The position numbers and the translations under genes were made by a program. Under the pieces are notes generated by a model. It did no database searches. It was not told where the DNA came from and worked only from the letters and a program-made list of their open reading frames with translations. Source: Tanypteryx hageni (lineage: Eukaryota; Arthropoda; Insecta; Odonata; Petaluridae). Taken from it: DNA of 64,000 bases. Position 1 is the stretch's first letter, and every line of letters starts with the position of its first letter. Positions 9,901 through 21,222 of this stretch are shown here, one piece after another. The stretch is taken from assembly GCA_028673005.1 (NCBI GenBank), contig CM054116.1, positions 23,723,840 to 23,787,839 on the forward strand, in the 5' to 3' direction.

Positions 9901-10631
9901 CGTAGAAACAGCAGGCAAGGTTAAATTAAGACAATTTTCTTATCGCCCATACGGTGACACGGAAACACACGTACTGCTCCAGTTAGACACGAGAAAATAA
10001 TTGTGAAATTCGATAAAAATAAGTTCACATGAGGGACAGTAGGTTTGTTTTACATGCAACGTGGTAATTCAGAAGAACATTTAATTGTTTACTTAGGTTT
10101 CAGCAGTATGCCTTTATGAAGTACTTTACTTAGTGTGTTTCGCTTTTTTTAGGAGCGTTTGGCTTCCAGCATGAGTGCCTATTAGCTTCGGTCTGTACGT
10201 CCGACCGTCCTCATGTTCGTTCTCGGCTCCTACCTAACGGATTATCATGAAAGTTGATATTTAGGACTTTGAGTCAAAGGCAAAAAGAAAAGCACATAAT
10301 TGAATTACGCAAGCCATTTTACTGGTGACAAAAACTGAACTTTCATTCATATGTCGTAAAGTGTTGGTCATATCAAAATAGATTTAAATAAAACTCGTAG
10401 AACTAGTAAATGAGAGTATTTCCATTCCCATACATTTTCACGTTATCAAAAGAATCGAACAATGAAGTCTTAATTCGAGATAAATGCTGAAAAATTCCGT
10501 GCGACTGTAGAAATTATGTGTATGCAAAAAGGTAATGCGAGATTAAAGGCGACTTTGAAGCACCGATATCACATATTTACGTTAAAAACGTAAAATCTGG
10601 GAAGGCAACTTACCTCCGACGCTCTTGACAT
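6971..10631 (-). CDS. SLC25A42: Mitochondrial carrier, SLC25A42-type (CoA/adenine nucleotide), copy 1, 7 exons
   Basis: Coding exons on the minus strand: 10631-10614, 9749-9642, 9109-8916, 8486-8360, 8164-8032, 7661-7484, 7094-6971. Introns are 864, 532, 429, 195, 370 and 389 bp, all GT-AG, and codon phase is kept at every junction (882 nt, 293 residues plus TAG). Three carrier repeats are present with signatures PLDRAK (about residue 33), YPLDVVK (about 129) and YPFDVVRKQM (about 225). Stretches such as LWRG...RVVPYAALQ, PTVIGVIPYSGISF and GYSMSWVKG match SLC25A42 better than other SLC25 members I know. Family members sit in the inner mitochondrial membrane and exchange coenzyme A for adenine nucleotides. 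The ATG lies six bases after an in-frame TAA and follows an acceptor at 10664, implying an upstream non-coding exon. The protein is somewhat shorter than the vertebrate protein (about 318), mostly at the N terminus. Oddity: the first repeat reads KDHF where relatives have a hydrophobic pair and FQ. Confidence 0.93.
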
Positions 10632-10664
10632 TTCTTACTTCGGAAGAATTCAGGCCACCTATTC
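10632..10664 (-). other. 5' untranslated part of carrier exon 1
   Basis: Between the acceptor (TTTATTTTCAG before 10664) and the ATG at 10631. It contains an in-frame TAA six bases before the ATG, which fixes the start codon. A strong acceptor here means the transcript starts in a non-coding exon further right, which I could not locate. Confidence 0.7.
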
Positions 10665-13617
10665 CTGAAAATAAATTTAAAAAAAGATGCCGCGTAGATT
10701 AAACAGGACTAGAAATATACTTTTAAACAATAAAGAATACTTTATAACTACAAAAACGATAAAATTGACTAATTGTCTAATAATAAATGTAAAATTATCC
10801 GATAGTATGAATCGCCCAGTCTTTCTCGTTTTATAAACGTAGACCGTTTGTTGATGGATACCAAACAATACACAACGTGCACTGTTGATATCGGTTGCTA
10901 TCTGGATTGATTTCGTGGTAATAATGTAATATATAAAAGAGAATGTTTGTGCGATAATAACTCGGACACCATAAGAGCCGTGTAATTCAAAAGTTTCATG
11001 GGCCAAGCTACGGACGAAGGGAAGGATTTAGTCTAGGATTTCAGACCGTGGGGTCTCTCGTACCCCGTGGGGTTAACGAAATACTCTTTCCATAAAATGC
11101 ATGGTAAATGTCGTAGAGAAACCCCAAAATGCCATGCAGATCTTCACTGACGTGGATATAAATATACATAGATGTTAATTTACGATTACTTGAAATGGCT
11201 TATTTTACGCAAGAAGGACTGAATATTTTAATTCTGTACATGTTTTGTCGTATAACATGTTAAATCGCTCCAAATCATCCTTTAAGCGCAAAATTTGTCA
11301 ACATTTTCCAGGGTACAAATGGGTTAAATATAGTCTATGAATACTCTCAAAGTGACCCAAATGATTTTTAAAGAATATTAGAACATTGTTATCCTTTATC
11401 ATTGAAACATTGAAAGATTTATCGCAACATAAATCGATACATCTACTTACGTTTGTTCGGTAACCGAGAAGTTGTTTATTTTTTACGTTTTGGCTAATAG
11501 TATCGCCACAATCCACATAATTTTATTTCGGCTTTAAAGGCTTCGGTGCATCTATTCATGTGAATGGTATTTAAGACGCTAATGCGTAATTATATTAATG
11601 GTAAAACCTTACAATACAATACATACAATAGTAAATGTTACTGTAAACATCGATCGCACAATTGAGGAATGGGGAACGAAAATTCAGGGCTTATGGTGTA
11701 CTCGGAGTAATTCCTAGTATAATAGAACTGCTCGATTACGTCAAATATTCTTGGAAAAGCAGTCTGCCTTGATTATATTATGGATTCGCCATTGAGAAAT
11801 TCGTATAGAACTTGCTGCACCGATTGCTGCCAATATTTGTATAAATGGCCTATGCGTTAACACAACTAAAATGGCGTATTTGGACCGGATGAAGAAAACA
11901 GGGCTTTATGGGTATCAAACTAATCCAAATTCTGTAATATATTATGTTTTAGTAAATAATATACTAATAAACTCCTGATTATATTTTATGATTTCGAAGC
12001 AAATTACTTAGTATACGATTATACCTACTACAGCGAATTTGACGAACAGCACTTCTGTACCAGGGGAAACCTGCAAACATCCCTTCTTGTCGTCTCGATC
12101 CGCCTAAGCATACACGTGGATATATTACTTAATAAGATCTAATACGTATACGTATTTTTCTGTAGACATGATTTTTAGGGGGATTCAGACAAATCGTGAT
12201 AATTATATTTGATCGATTTTATCCGCAGGGCATTCAGTGTGCGTCGCCATTAACAGAACGTACCCCGATGAACAAAGCTCAATGTACCATGTTACTTTAT
12301 TTTGCATTTTGAAATCGAACGTTAATATCTTAAAGACGCGAATAAATAATGTCAAAGTATAATTTGTACGAAGACATATTATACGTAAGCATGCCTTTCC
12401 ATGCATATTGACGGACTTTTCCACAAAGATGTTAAGGTGTTCCTCGAGTTTTCTGCCTTATTTTGCATTTTGAAATAACCTTTCGACTTTTCATAACATG
12501 AATAAATCATTTAAAAATATATAAGGATATGCGAGAATACATTTAAACAAATAATATACTACGTAAATTTCAATCATAAGCATTTTTGATTTCGTTTCCT
12601 TTTCACTTTGTTTACATAGCAACGGAAGCTTTGGTTTGAAGAGATAATCGGTTAACATACGAGTTTTATCGAAGTTATGTGCAATGCACTTGAATTATAA
12701 GAAAACCGTAAATGGAAATTTTGAATTTTATTCTTTTGTAATGTCAATTCATCGTTTCGGCGGACAGTTCCACTAGTACTTATAATAGACTGACGTGCTT
12801 TTTACAATAATCTATTATTTTTGGATTAATAAAATATTATTTTAAGTATCGTAGCTCTTTAAAAAACACGAGTTTTCATAAAGAAATTGGAAAACCAAAT
12901 TATACTTTTACATTAAAAAATGTCGTCGACAATACACGAAAACAACGTGACTCAAATGATGTGAATTTCAGATGACAAAGGAAACATTACAACTATAGTT
13001 TCGATTTGTTAAGTGCCTACACTATTACCTATAATACTTGAGTTGATTCAATACGCAAAAACGCACGGAAACTGAGCGGCAGGATTTCGTTTCGGTTCAG
13101 CTTCCACAGAAAAACATCCATATAAATCATAAACTGAAGGTGACAGGAGAAACATAATCTTCGTAAGGTTGGTCCTAAATGGCCACAACTAGAAGAGGAC
13201 GTGATGGATAGTAGAACAGAGGAAGTTTATTGATACCAATATCGACCGTGTTTCCTTAGGATTTCTTATTCCCTCCTCCTTTCCCTTTTTGTCATACTAT
13301 TCCCTCCCTCCGTTAAAATCCCGCACTCGGAATTCGAATCATTCACATGCAATCCAAATGGAAAACAAGAATAATTATTCAAAGCTTTCACCTGACATAT
13401 TCTGGTGTGAAAAGTAATGGCGAATGAGTCCACCCTACCGTCTACATAAGTAAGGTCAGGGGATGATGATCCCTTGAAATTAGTATATTATTTGTTTCAA
13501 CAATACATTCTTTTCGATGATAAAAGTGTCCATTATATTATGTGGATTTGAATAAGATTGGATTCACTCTCGGCTACTTATGTGACGGGAGAGGGTTTAT
13601 CCGGTTTTCCTCACAAG
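10665..13617. other. Carrier 5' flank, no recognisable gene
   Basis: AT-rich, with short frames only and none resembling a known protein. It should contain the carrier promoter and a non-coding first exon. It also holds a short GGGGT/ACCCC hairpin near 11050 and a 161-base-spaced direct repeat at 12297 and 12458. The same stretch separates carrier and LINE in the other complete copies. Confidence 0.6.
12297..12476. repeat. Direct repeat, TTATTTTGCATTTTGAAAT twice at 161 bp
   Basis: The 19 bases at 12297-12315 recur exactly at 12458-12476. The following 50 bases are also loosely similar (GAATAAAT and TATAA at matching offsets), suggesting an old local duplication. Confidence 0.6.
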
Positions 13618-14480
13618 TTACAGGGCCATTTGATACAGTCTGCCCCTGCATGAGAGGATTTGCCCCAGAAAAGTATGCCATATTTGAGGTGGATGTATAT
13701 GTGGGTAATAATAAACTGCAAGAAGGATACTAGCTGTCACTTTGTCATATAAGGATATTATAATGAAAATATCGGTCACAGTTTTCTTAGAGATTGATCC
13801 AGTGCGATGGATCCAATCAAAGGTATCTGAAATGTGCATACCAAGAAAACTTGTGTAGGGAACTTTTAAGATAGGATGACCATTTATGGGTTGCGGATAG
13901 TGGTGTTTGGTATCCTTGGTATGAACGATATTGTAGAAAATTTGTTTTATAATGGTTGAGTAATAAGGTGTTGGTTTCTGACCGCCTTTGAATTTTGTTT
14001 GTTGCAATGGAATTATCAGAGTTTAGTTGCTCCAGTGTTGAGGCTGTTATAAGTTGAGAAATATCATTGGTAAAGATGATTTCAGTAGAGTTGACTGGAT
14101 TTGGTTCAGGGCGGCATATATTGTTCACATACAAAAGGAAAAGTGATGGCCTAAGAGCAGATCCTTGCGCAATTTCGTGATTAGATATTGATTGGAAAGA
14201 GTTGATTAAAATTTTCCAATTATACAAATAATAGGGAAGTCTAACTATTTGTGGTCGAGATGAGATAAAGGATTATATCCATGATAATGCTGACCCTCTG
14301 ATGACCAAGGAATTCATTTTTAATGTAGTATTTGATGATCAACTGAGAGTGAAAGGCTTGTTTAAAATCATAAAATTTTCCTGCCAATACCAATACCGTA
14401 TTGAATGCAATCCCAAATTTCAGCTTGCGAAAAACCGCGGTCGTCTTTAATTCGAGTGCGAAATCGTATACTGTAAACAT
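13618..14480 (-). pseudogene. Jockey/CR1-type LINE reverse transcriptase relic (copy 1/2 join)
   Basis: Three overlapping minus-strand frames together give one reverse transcriptase order. First FYDFKQAF (14480-14300, like FDFSKAFD), then SSRPQIVRLP directly upstream of 14227, then AQGSALRPSLFLLYVNNI and FTNDIS (like QGSVLGPLLFLLYVND and FADD). A frameshift near 13990 leads to a thumb segment with KVPYTSFLGMHI and ILLAVYYY-HIHP. The catalytic FADD pair is reduced to FTND and there are at least two frameshifts, so the element is dead. No 5' ORF, 3' tail or target duplication is visible. It straddles the arbitrary copy boundary, so it lies inside the unit. Confidence 0.75.
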
Positions 14481-14933
14481 ACCGCGGTCAATCGATCGCG
14501 CGTCAATTCGTCATGCTTCGATTCGCTGCGCATTAATTCCTCACACCTAAATAATCGTCACGCATCAATAGATCGCACGACAAACTCATTGTGCATCAAT
14601 ACAACGCTAGACAAATTTGTCGCGACAAAATTTAATTGCGAAACAAATTCGTCGCGAGACAAATTGGAAGGCGATACACAATGACTGGTGTACAGCAGGG
14701 GGATGCGCTTTTTGTTGGGCGTCACCCCTTTCCATACGCCATCCAATGTGTTTCGCGTATTTCTGGCATTATCGAAATATAAAGAAAAATTATTTTGTAT
14801 AAAAACGAATAATATGACATAATTAGTTCTACTGTCTAAGACGCAAAAAAAAGATTTATCATTAAAATTTTACATAGACATTGACGAAACTATAGCTATG
14901 AGAATCTGTAAAACACTACACTGGTAAATTATG

Positions 14934-15455
14934 TCAATGGAGTATTTTTTAAATAGCTTATGCTACAAGGAAGTGAAGGTTGCTTATTTCAGGCCTATTG
15001 CAGAGATTCAGATACTGCAGAAAGATTTATTTATAAATTTTCCAAGTTTGTTGTGGATAAAAATCTTACTGCTGTGCAAATCTATAATGCCAGTGAAATG
15101 CCTATTTTGGCAGTGTCTTTCTCATGGCGTGTTTGCAGCTGGTGATGAGGCCATGGCATGCAGAGAGGAATCAAAGGTGATGCTGAAGGTCCTTGCATGT
15201 GCAAAAAGAGCAGGTATGAACACACTCAAATCAATGATGATCAGTAAAGGCGCAAACCCGCGTTAAAGGGTATCAACATTTTTCCCATCCATTACTGTGA
15301 AAGCTAATGTGCATGGATAACTCTGCAAATTACATTTGACTGGTTTTGGAATCATTTAGCACTGGAGGGCCATGAGCATTGAAAGTCTAACTGGTTAGGT
15401 GATGACTGCAAAATTATTTTGATATTAGATTACTGCCATGCCAATCACTTTTGGT
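14934..15455 (+). pseudogene. pogo/Tigger transposase relic, copy 2
   Basis: The parts I compared match the copy 1 relic, including the frameshifts. Confidence 0.7.
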
Positions 15456-16891
15456 ATTCAAATCGTCCAATCATTTACAAGACTAATTTTATGGCAGCAC
15501 CCCTAAAAATCATCTGTGGCACCACTGTGTTCCATGGCGACCAGGTTGGGAACCACTGTCCTAGCCGCTTGAGGGCTAGAATCTGATTGCTGCAGGATGT
15601 AGGTCTAAGGATTAGGATGGTTAAACAAGAAATACATGTGTGACAAATCTTTCACCCAACCTCCTTTTCCCTGACCTTTCCAGCATGCTCCCCCACAATT
15701 TAGAAAGCACTGTTTGAATGTATGAAATGGATTGTAAAGATATTTATTCAGCATAACATTTCCTGTCGTTTGCACCTTCTGTGTTAATTTTTATGTGTAA
15801 AGTTGTGATTTTTAAATTCAATTAATTATTATGTGACAGTTCTCGAATATTGGAGGAAAAAATTTCTCGAAAAATGAGAATTTAAATGAAAGGGAATTTC
15901 TCGAGAATTCTCGAGCACAGTCACTAGAAGAAATGCTAAAATTTGCTAGTTCTTTGGATCAGGTGCTGAGACATGAAAAAAATATCACATCATATGGAGT
16001 TATTAATTTTTTATCACTCTTTATCAATCATGGAACAATTTCCAAAACTTTCATTAAAATTGGGAATAATTTTGAAATGAGAAAAAAGTCTGCTTCATTT
16101 ATTTCTTTATTCATTAAAATGGTAAAATAAAAAATAAATTGATACAAAAATCTCTTTTAATCATTTAAATATTTGAGAAGAGTATTGTTACTATTAACTG
16201 ATATTAATACTGTAATGTTTATTAACTCGTTGTCAAACACACGAGTAATCATGGATATCAACTGAATATTGATACCAGTCAGCATTCATGAATTTTCCAG
16301 ATCATCATAGTTATCACAATGGCTAGAGATTACAGCTTAGTGGTAATGTATTATGTGCATTAATTTTATGTGTATTGTCACTCCATATCCCATGGGATGC
16401 TGCATGAGGTGAGTTTGAGAGGCGGCACTTTTCTAGGGGTGGCATCATAGCATTTTCTCTGCTTGTCTGCATCCACATGTCCTGATCTGGGGCAGTGTTT
16501 TGTCTTCTGTCCCCAAAATACAGTGGAGGTCTCTCAGATATTACACATTCCTGAAAAATGACTATGAGATAAATTTGACATAAGTTGGAATTTGAGCAGT
16601 TGCAAAATTAATAGCAGTGACAATAATTTCTTTTACGTTTTGAATTTTAGTCTTTAACTTGAGTAAATTCATAAAGGAGTTTAGTCATATTAATTTCCAT
16701 AAATATTTTTTCTAAAAAAATAAGATAGTAGAGAGTGCTTGGTTAAACCCAATTGAATTTTAGCAGTTGGTAATTATCATAATTTCTGGTCAGTTTGTCA
16801 GCAATAGTAAATATTTATTTTTGGTGTTATATATAAAAAAAATATTTTTGCATGTTGTGAACTAGAACTAACAAAGGGATTGCTGGATGTG

Positions 16892-17290
16892 ATATTACCT
16901 CCAAATTCAGGATTGGCATCATTCGATATCACAAAACTTTCCTCAACAATGCCAGTGAAAGATGCTGTGCTTGTGTCGGAAGATGTGTTATCAAGCACGT
17001 GTCAAAGATTCTTTCTCACTACATATATTCTTTTTGAGATTGTTTTATTGGCAAAACGAAGGCCTAGCTATGGGCTCTCCTATCTCCCTTTTATTAGCTG
17101 ACATTTTCTTGAACTGCATTAAATGCAAATTATTCCATTCAAATATACAATATGTTGTTTGCTGGCATTGCTATTTCGAAGATATTTTATGCTTTTGGAA
17201 AGGAGCTGACAGACAATTGAACCTATTTGTTAATTACTTGAATTCTCTCCATCCTTCTATTAGTTTTACATAGGAGTTAGAATACAATGG
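16892..17290 (+). pseudogene. Older PLE reverse transcriptase relic, copy 2
   Basis: Same frameshift, YFED and terminal stop as copy 1. Confidence 0.8.
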
Positions 17291-17376
17291 TCCATCCCAA
17301 AAGAGCAATTGACATAAGTGCGAGTCCAAAAGAGCAGGTGGTCAAATGAGTAAGTGGACAAAGAACAAGTGGGGCA

Positions 17377-18420
17377 TTGGAGGTATCGAAAATCGCGAAT
17401 AATAATAATAATAACATAACTGATTTTCTACAGCAACTAAACGATCAATATCCTTCCATTAAATTTACACATGAAGTTGAAAAACAAAATACATTGCCAT
17501 TTCTTGACCTTCTCGTAAAAAGAGAAAACAACCAAATCAAGTTCGGGATTTACCGCAAACCCACACACACAGACACGTACATTCCCTCTGATTCCAACCA
17601 CCATATTTCACATAAATTAGCACCATTCCACTCAATGGTACATAGACTCTTACAGGTTCCTCTTTCTGAAGTTGATTTCCTCACAGAATTAAAATATATC
17701 AAAAAATGCGCTAAAATCAATGGTTACGACCCTCAGATGATAGAGAATATTTTACACAAACACAAGCGCAATCTTTCTTTGAAAAAACAGATTACTCTCA
17801 CAAGCACGCCCCCCAAAAAACCAAAATACGTAAAAATCCCCTTCGTCCCTGGCATCACAAACGGCTTATCAAACATCTTCTCAAAACAGAACCTTAAAGC
17901 AGTACCTGTGAATGAAAACAAACTCTCCAACTTACTACACAATCCAAAAGACACGATCCCGACTCTACAAAGATCCGGCATATACAAAATCGCTTGCACA
18001 GACTGCGAGAAAGTCTACATAGGGCAAACTAAACGGAAGCTAGAAACTAGGTTCAAAGAACACCTTGCACACTTCAAACACAATAGATTTAACAGGTCTA
18101 GCGTTGCAATACACATACAGGAAAACAATCACCCGATTAAAATCGAAAACATGTCTCTCTTAAAATCAACACAAACCGACTGGAAACTAGACGCTTACGA
18201 GAGTATTTTCATAAACAAATTCAAAGAGACGGTTATGAATAACGACCGCGGACCTATCCCTTACTCACCCCTCTACTCGCTAACCGTTAAGAATTCCCCC
18301 ACCCCTCTGCCCTCCTTTCACTTTTACCCGGAACACATAAATACACAAGACCAAACACAAACAATTCATACGACTTCAGCTACTGAAGATGGGAGCATAG
18401 CTCCCGAAATACGTATCTAG
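17377..18420 (+). CDS. PLE C-terminal ORF, copy 2
   Basis: Protein identical to copy 1 over all 347 codons. Confidence 0.85.
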   Translation: MEVSKIANNNNNNITDFLQQLNDQYPSIKFTHEVEKQNTLPFLDLLVKRENNQIKFGIYRKPTHTDTYIPSDSNHHISHKLAPFHSMVHRLLQVPLSEVDFLTELKYIKKCAKINGYDPQMIENILHKHKRNLSLKKQITLTSTPPKKPKYVKIPFVPGITNGLSNIFSKQNLKAVPVNENKLSNLLHNPKDTIPTLQRSGIYKIACTDCEKVYIGQTKRKLETRFKEHLAHFKHNRFNRSSVAIHIQENNHPIKIENMSLLKSTQTDWKLDAYESIFINKFKETVMNNDRGPIPYSPLYSLTVKNSPTPLPSFHFYPEHINTQDQTQTIHTTSATEDGSIAPEIRI

Positions 18421-21222
18421 AGATTTCCAGAGTGTATGTGCGTGTGTATTTTCTTTTTCTTCTTTTTAGGCTATTTTTGACAACAGGTCCCTGTAGGCCA
18501 TCATCGTCCTGCAAACTTGTAAGTATAATTTTAATTTTCCTTATTTCTTATTGGCGTGTGAGTGCTCTCTGGGTAAATTTACGGTTTAGGAGTTTTAAAT
18601 TTTAATTCCTTATGTTTTACGGTTGAATCTAATGGCAATATTATTTCCTGGGCCTGACATTAACAATTCCCAACAATGGAATCAACTCCTCCATTTATCC
18701 AGGGCTACTTTTAACACATATGGGGCCTGGGGAAAACTTCTCTGGATGGACTCCCTACTACATTTCCATATTGAGTATCCCCCATGAAGCTATATTATTA
18801 TTTTTTTGTGTAACTTCGGAAGTACATCTTTAGGAAACATCTCATGACACTGCATGCCTAGACCAGCAGAAGGAAATCATATGCACCCTCATGGAATTCA
18901 TCGAATGAGCAACATTTTTCCATTTTATTTGTTTTATGAGAAAAAAACAAAACGTTCCTTTTCCTCAAAATGACCTGGGTTTTGTTCCAGGGGCAGTTTC
19001 CTTTTTTTATGAGATTCTTCTCTCTCAAATTTTCATCTTCCATACTTAAATTTGTAAGTAAAAAGAAAACTAAATCCTTAACAATAGCTAATTGCCTTTT
19101 TTACCCAAATCCAAGACGATCCCGAATCTAAGACGATCGCCCATTTAGCAGATTGTCAAAACAGAAAAAAAAATTATCTCTCATTGAATGTATTCGGTGT
19201 ATATTTTGAACACATATTCAGTGTAGGTATGCTAGTTCCTTCATTCATTATGAAATGGTTTGTTATAAATTTTTGTTTAAGAAAAACAGAATTTAAAAAA
19301 TGTATTTTAAAAACTTAGTACTGTATTAATTGAAATCCGGATCGTAAGTTCGCAATGAAATAAATGCAATTATATTATCTTATGTTTCATTTGTTTAAAG
19401 AAATATCGATTAAATGCGTAACGATACATCCTACGATAATTGATAGTAGCTCAATAACTTTGGCTAAGATTAATAAAGGAAAATACTCCTTTAGCCAAAC
19501 AATTAGAGGGTTACAACACCCAATGCATTTCGCCCACAAGGTGGGCGAAATGCATTGGGGGTAAAACCTGTTTCAACAGTGACTGGGAGCCAACTGCCAG
19601 GTTTTAAACGGAAAGTATTAAGAAGACGACGAAGAAACAAGTGAAACGCGGAAAGATTTTTCGGCATGTGTGTCGTTTAAATCTGTCTATTTGTATAGGG
19701 TCTTGTTGAAATATGTGTCCGTGTTCATAAGTGTATCGCGGTTTTTGTAAATGTGAAGTTTTTCTAACGAGTTTAGTGAGTTATTGGCTGAAGTTATCAA
19801 TGTTAAATCGTTTACGTGTATACTATGACCTGTTTCAAAGATGTGGTTGGCAACGCTTGGTTTTTCAAAACGATTATATTTATATATTTATTTATATATT
19901 ATATTTATATATTTATGCGACAAAAAGGACATAGGACAAACAAGAAGGAAACTAATAACACGCTTCAAGGAACACATGGCTCACTATAAATATAATCGTT
20001 TTGAAAAATCAAGCGTTGCCAATTGAAGTATGTCTTTTCATTTTGACCATCTCTCAAATACCAACAAATCATCATCCCCGCTGTCCTGTCAAACCTCGCC
20101 CCTCTTTCCCCCTCCACGTTCTTTCTTACTATTTATTGAGCTAGTGGAAATACTGTGTCACTTGATGATGCTAATTGTAGCAAAACTGATTGTTGACCTC
20201 CTTGAAAAGACAGATGAATGTATAAATGGCATTTACCTCGCATTTGGGTGGTTATTAGCTGTCCTCTTCAGTTTGGTACTGCTTACCAGGAAATTGCCAT
20301 CATGATGGAGCAATCTGAAAGAAATTTTTGGGATAGAGCATAAGATGATCAAGAGCATTTTTTATAAATTTTTAAATAATTTTATGCGTGAGGGTGTGAG
20401 TTTTTGTGTAATTAGGAATAAACTTGGTGTACTTCTACCATATTACAGGTAAATATCTTTAAAAATAATTTATAATTTTTATGATTTAAATCCTTATTTT
20501 AAAAGGCTATCTGGCAATACTAATATGTAGTTTAATTTTATCCTGGCGGTCAGAGAGGTAAGTAAGGTAGGTGACGTCATTTGGAACACTTGGGTGACTG
20601 ACTCACTTTCCAGATTCGTAGTTTAACGTTAATGCGTAACCTGCGATCCTGCAGGATTGATGTAAACGCTGCAGATTCGATAGGTTCTGCAAAGTGAAGA
20701 CGCTCTCAGGATTTAATGGCGAATATACCGGGGCGGGATAAATGATTTCCTAGGCGTTTCGTAATATGAGGCTGTCTATTTCAATTTGTCCAACGCGTAG
20801 ATGAAATATCTTATATCGACACCCCTAAGGATTCGGAATACGTTGCAATGCACATGGTAAATTTGGCAATTCGCCACCTCGTTTCCGGAGTATGAGGCTC
20901 AGATACCTCGAATGTGATCGTTTCCTATGGAGCATAGAATAAGGAATCTCGAGCCGTCAAGGCTCCGGGTGGTGTCCATCGAAGTCCATTGCCCGCGACT
21001 ACTTACTCGACAGGAATTTCTCCTTTGATCCACGAATCCGCAACTCGTGGCCTCGACCGGCGAAATGGTTCGTTGCTGGTGAAAATAAAGATACCCTCCG
21101 GATCAATGTATCGATGGTGTATTTACAAGTGAAAATCGCAAGTAATAGAATGCCACCTACCGGATTCCGTGCTGGGTCGTGCCAGGAATACAGGCGCCAC
21201 TGGAGATAACCTGTCTGCGAGT

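Larger units (their letters stand above)
1..14250. repeat. Tandem macro-repeat, copy 1 (14250 bp)
   Basis: First of five head-to-tail copies; base 1 reappears at 14251, 28387, 42640 and 55811. Within this copy, 231-680, 1206-2639, 4357-5266, 5960-6970 and 10665-13617 hold no gene that I can support. They are AT-rich and contain the small repeats listed separately. Coding islands (carrier exons) are visibly GC-richer than their surroundings. Copy 1 differs from all others by two missing bases near 1997 and by a T for A in the AATACTCC-flanking stretch near 5231. The true duplication breakpoint cannot be seen, because the array runs past both window edges. Confidence 0.97.

Noticed and set aside
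10140..10260. Possible SINE or foldback around TAGGAGC...GGCTCCTA
   Set aside because: The short inverted match is isolated, with no internal promoter boxes, tail or target duplication.
10829..10835. TATAAAA on the minus strand as the carrier TATA box
   Set aside because: Exon 1 begins with a splice acceptor, so transcription starts further upstream; short AT words are expected by chance in this AT-rich flank.
13325..13350. TTCGAATC, resembling a tRNA B box
   Set aside because: No A box at the right distance and no cloverleaf could be drawn.
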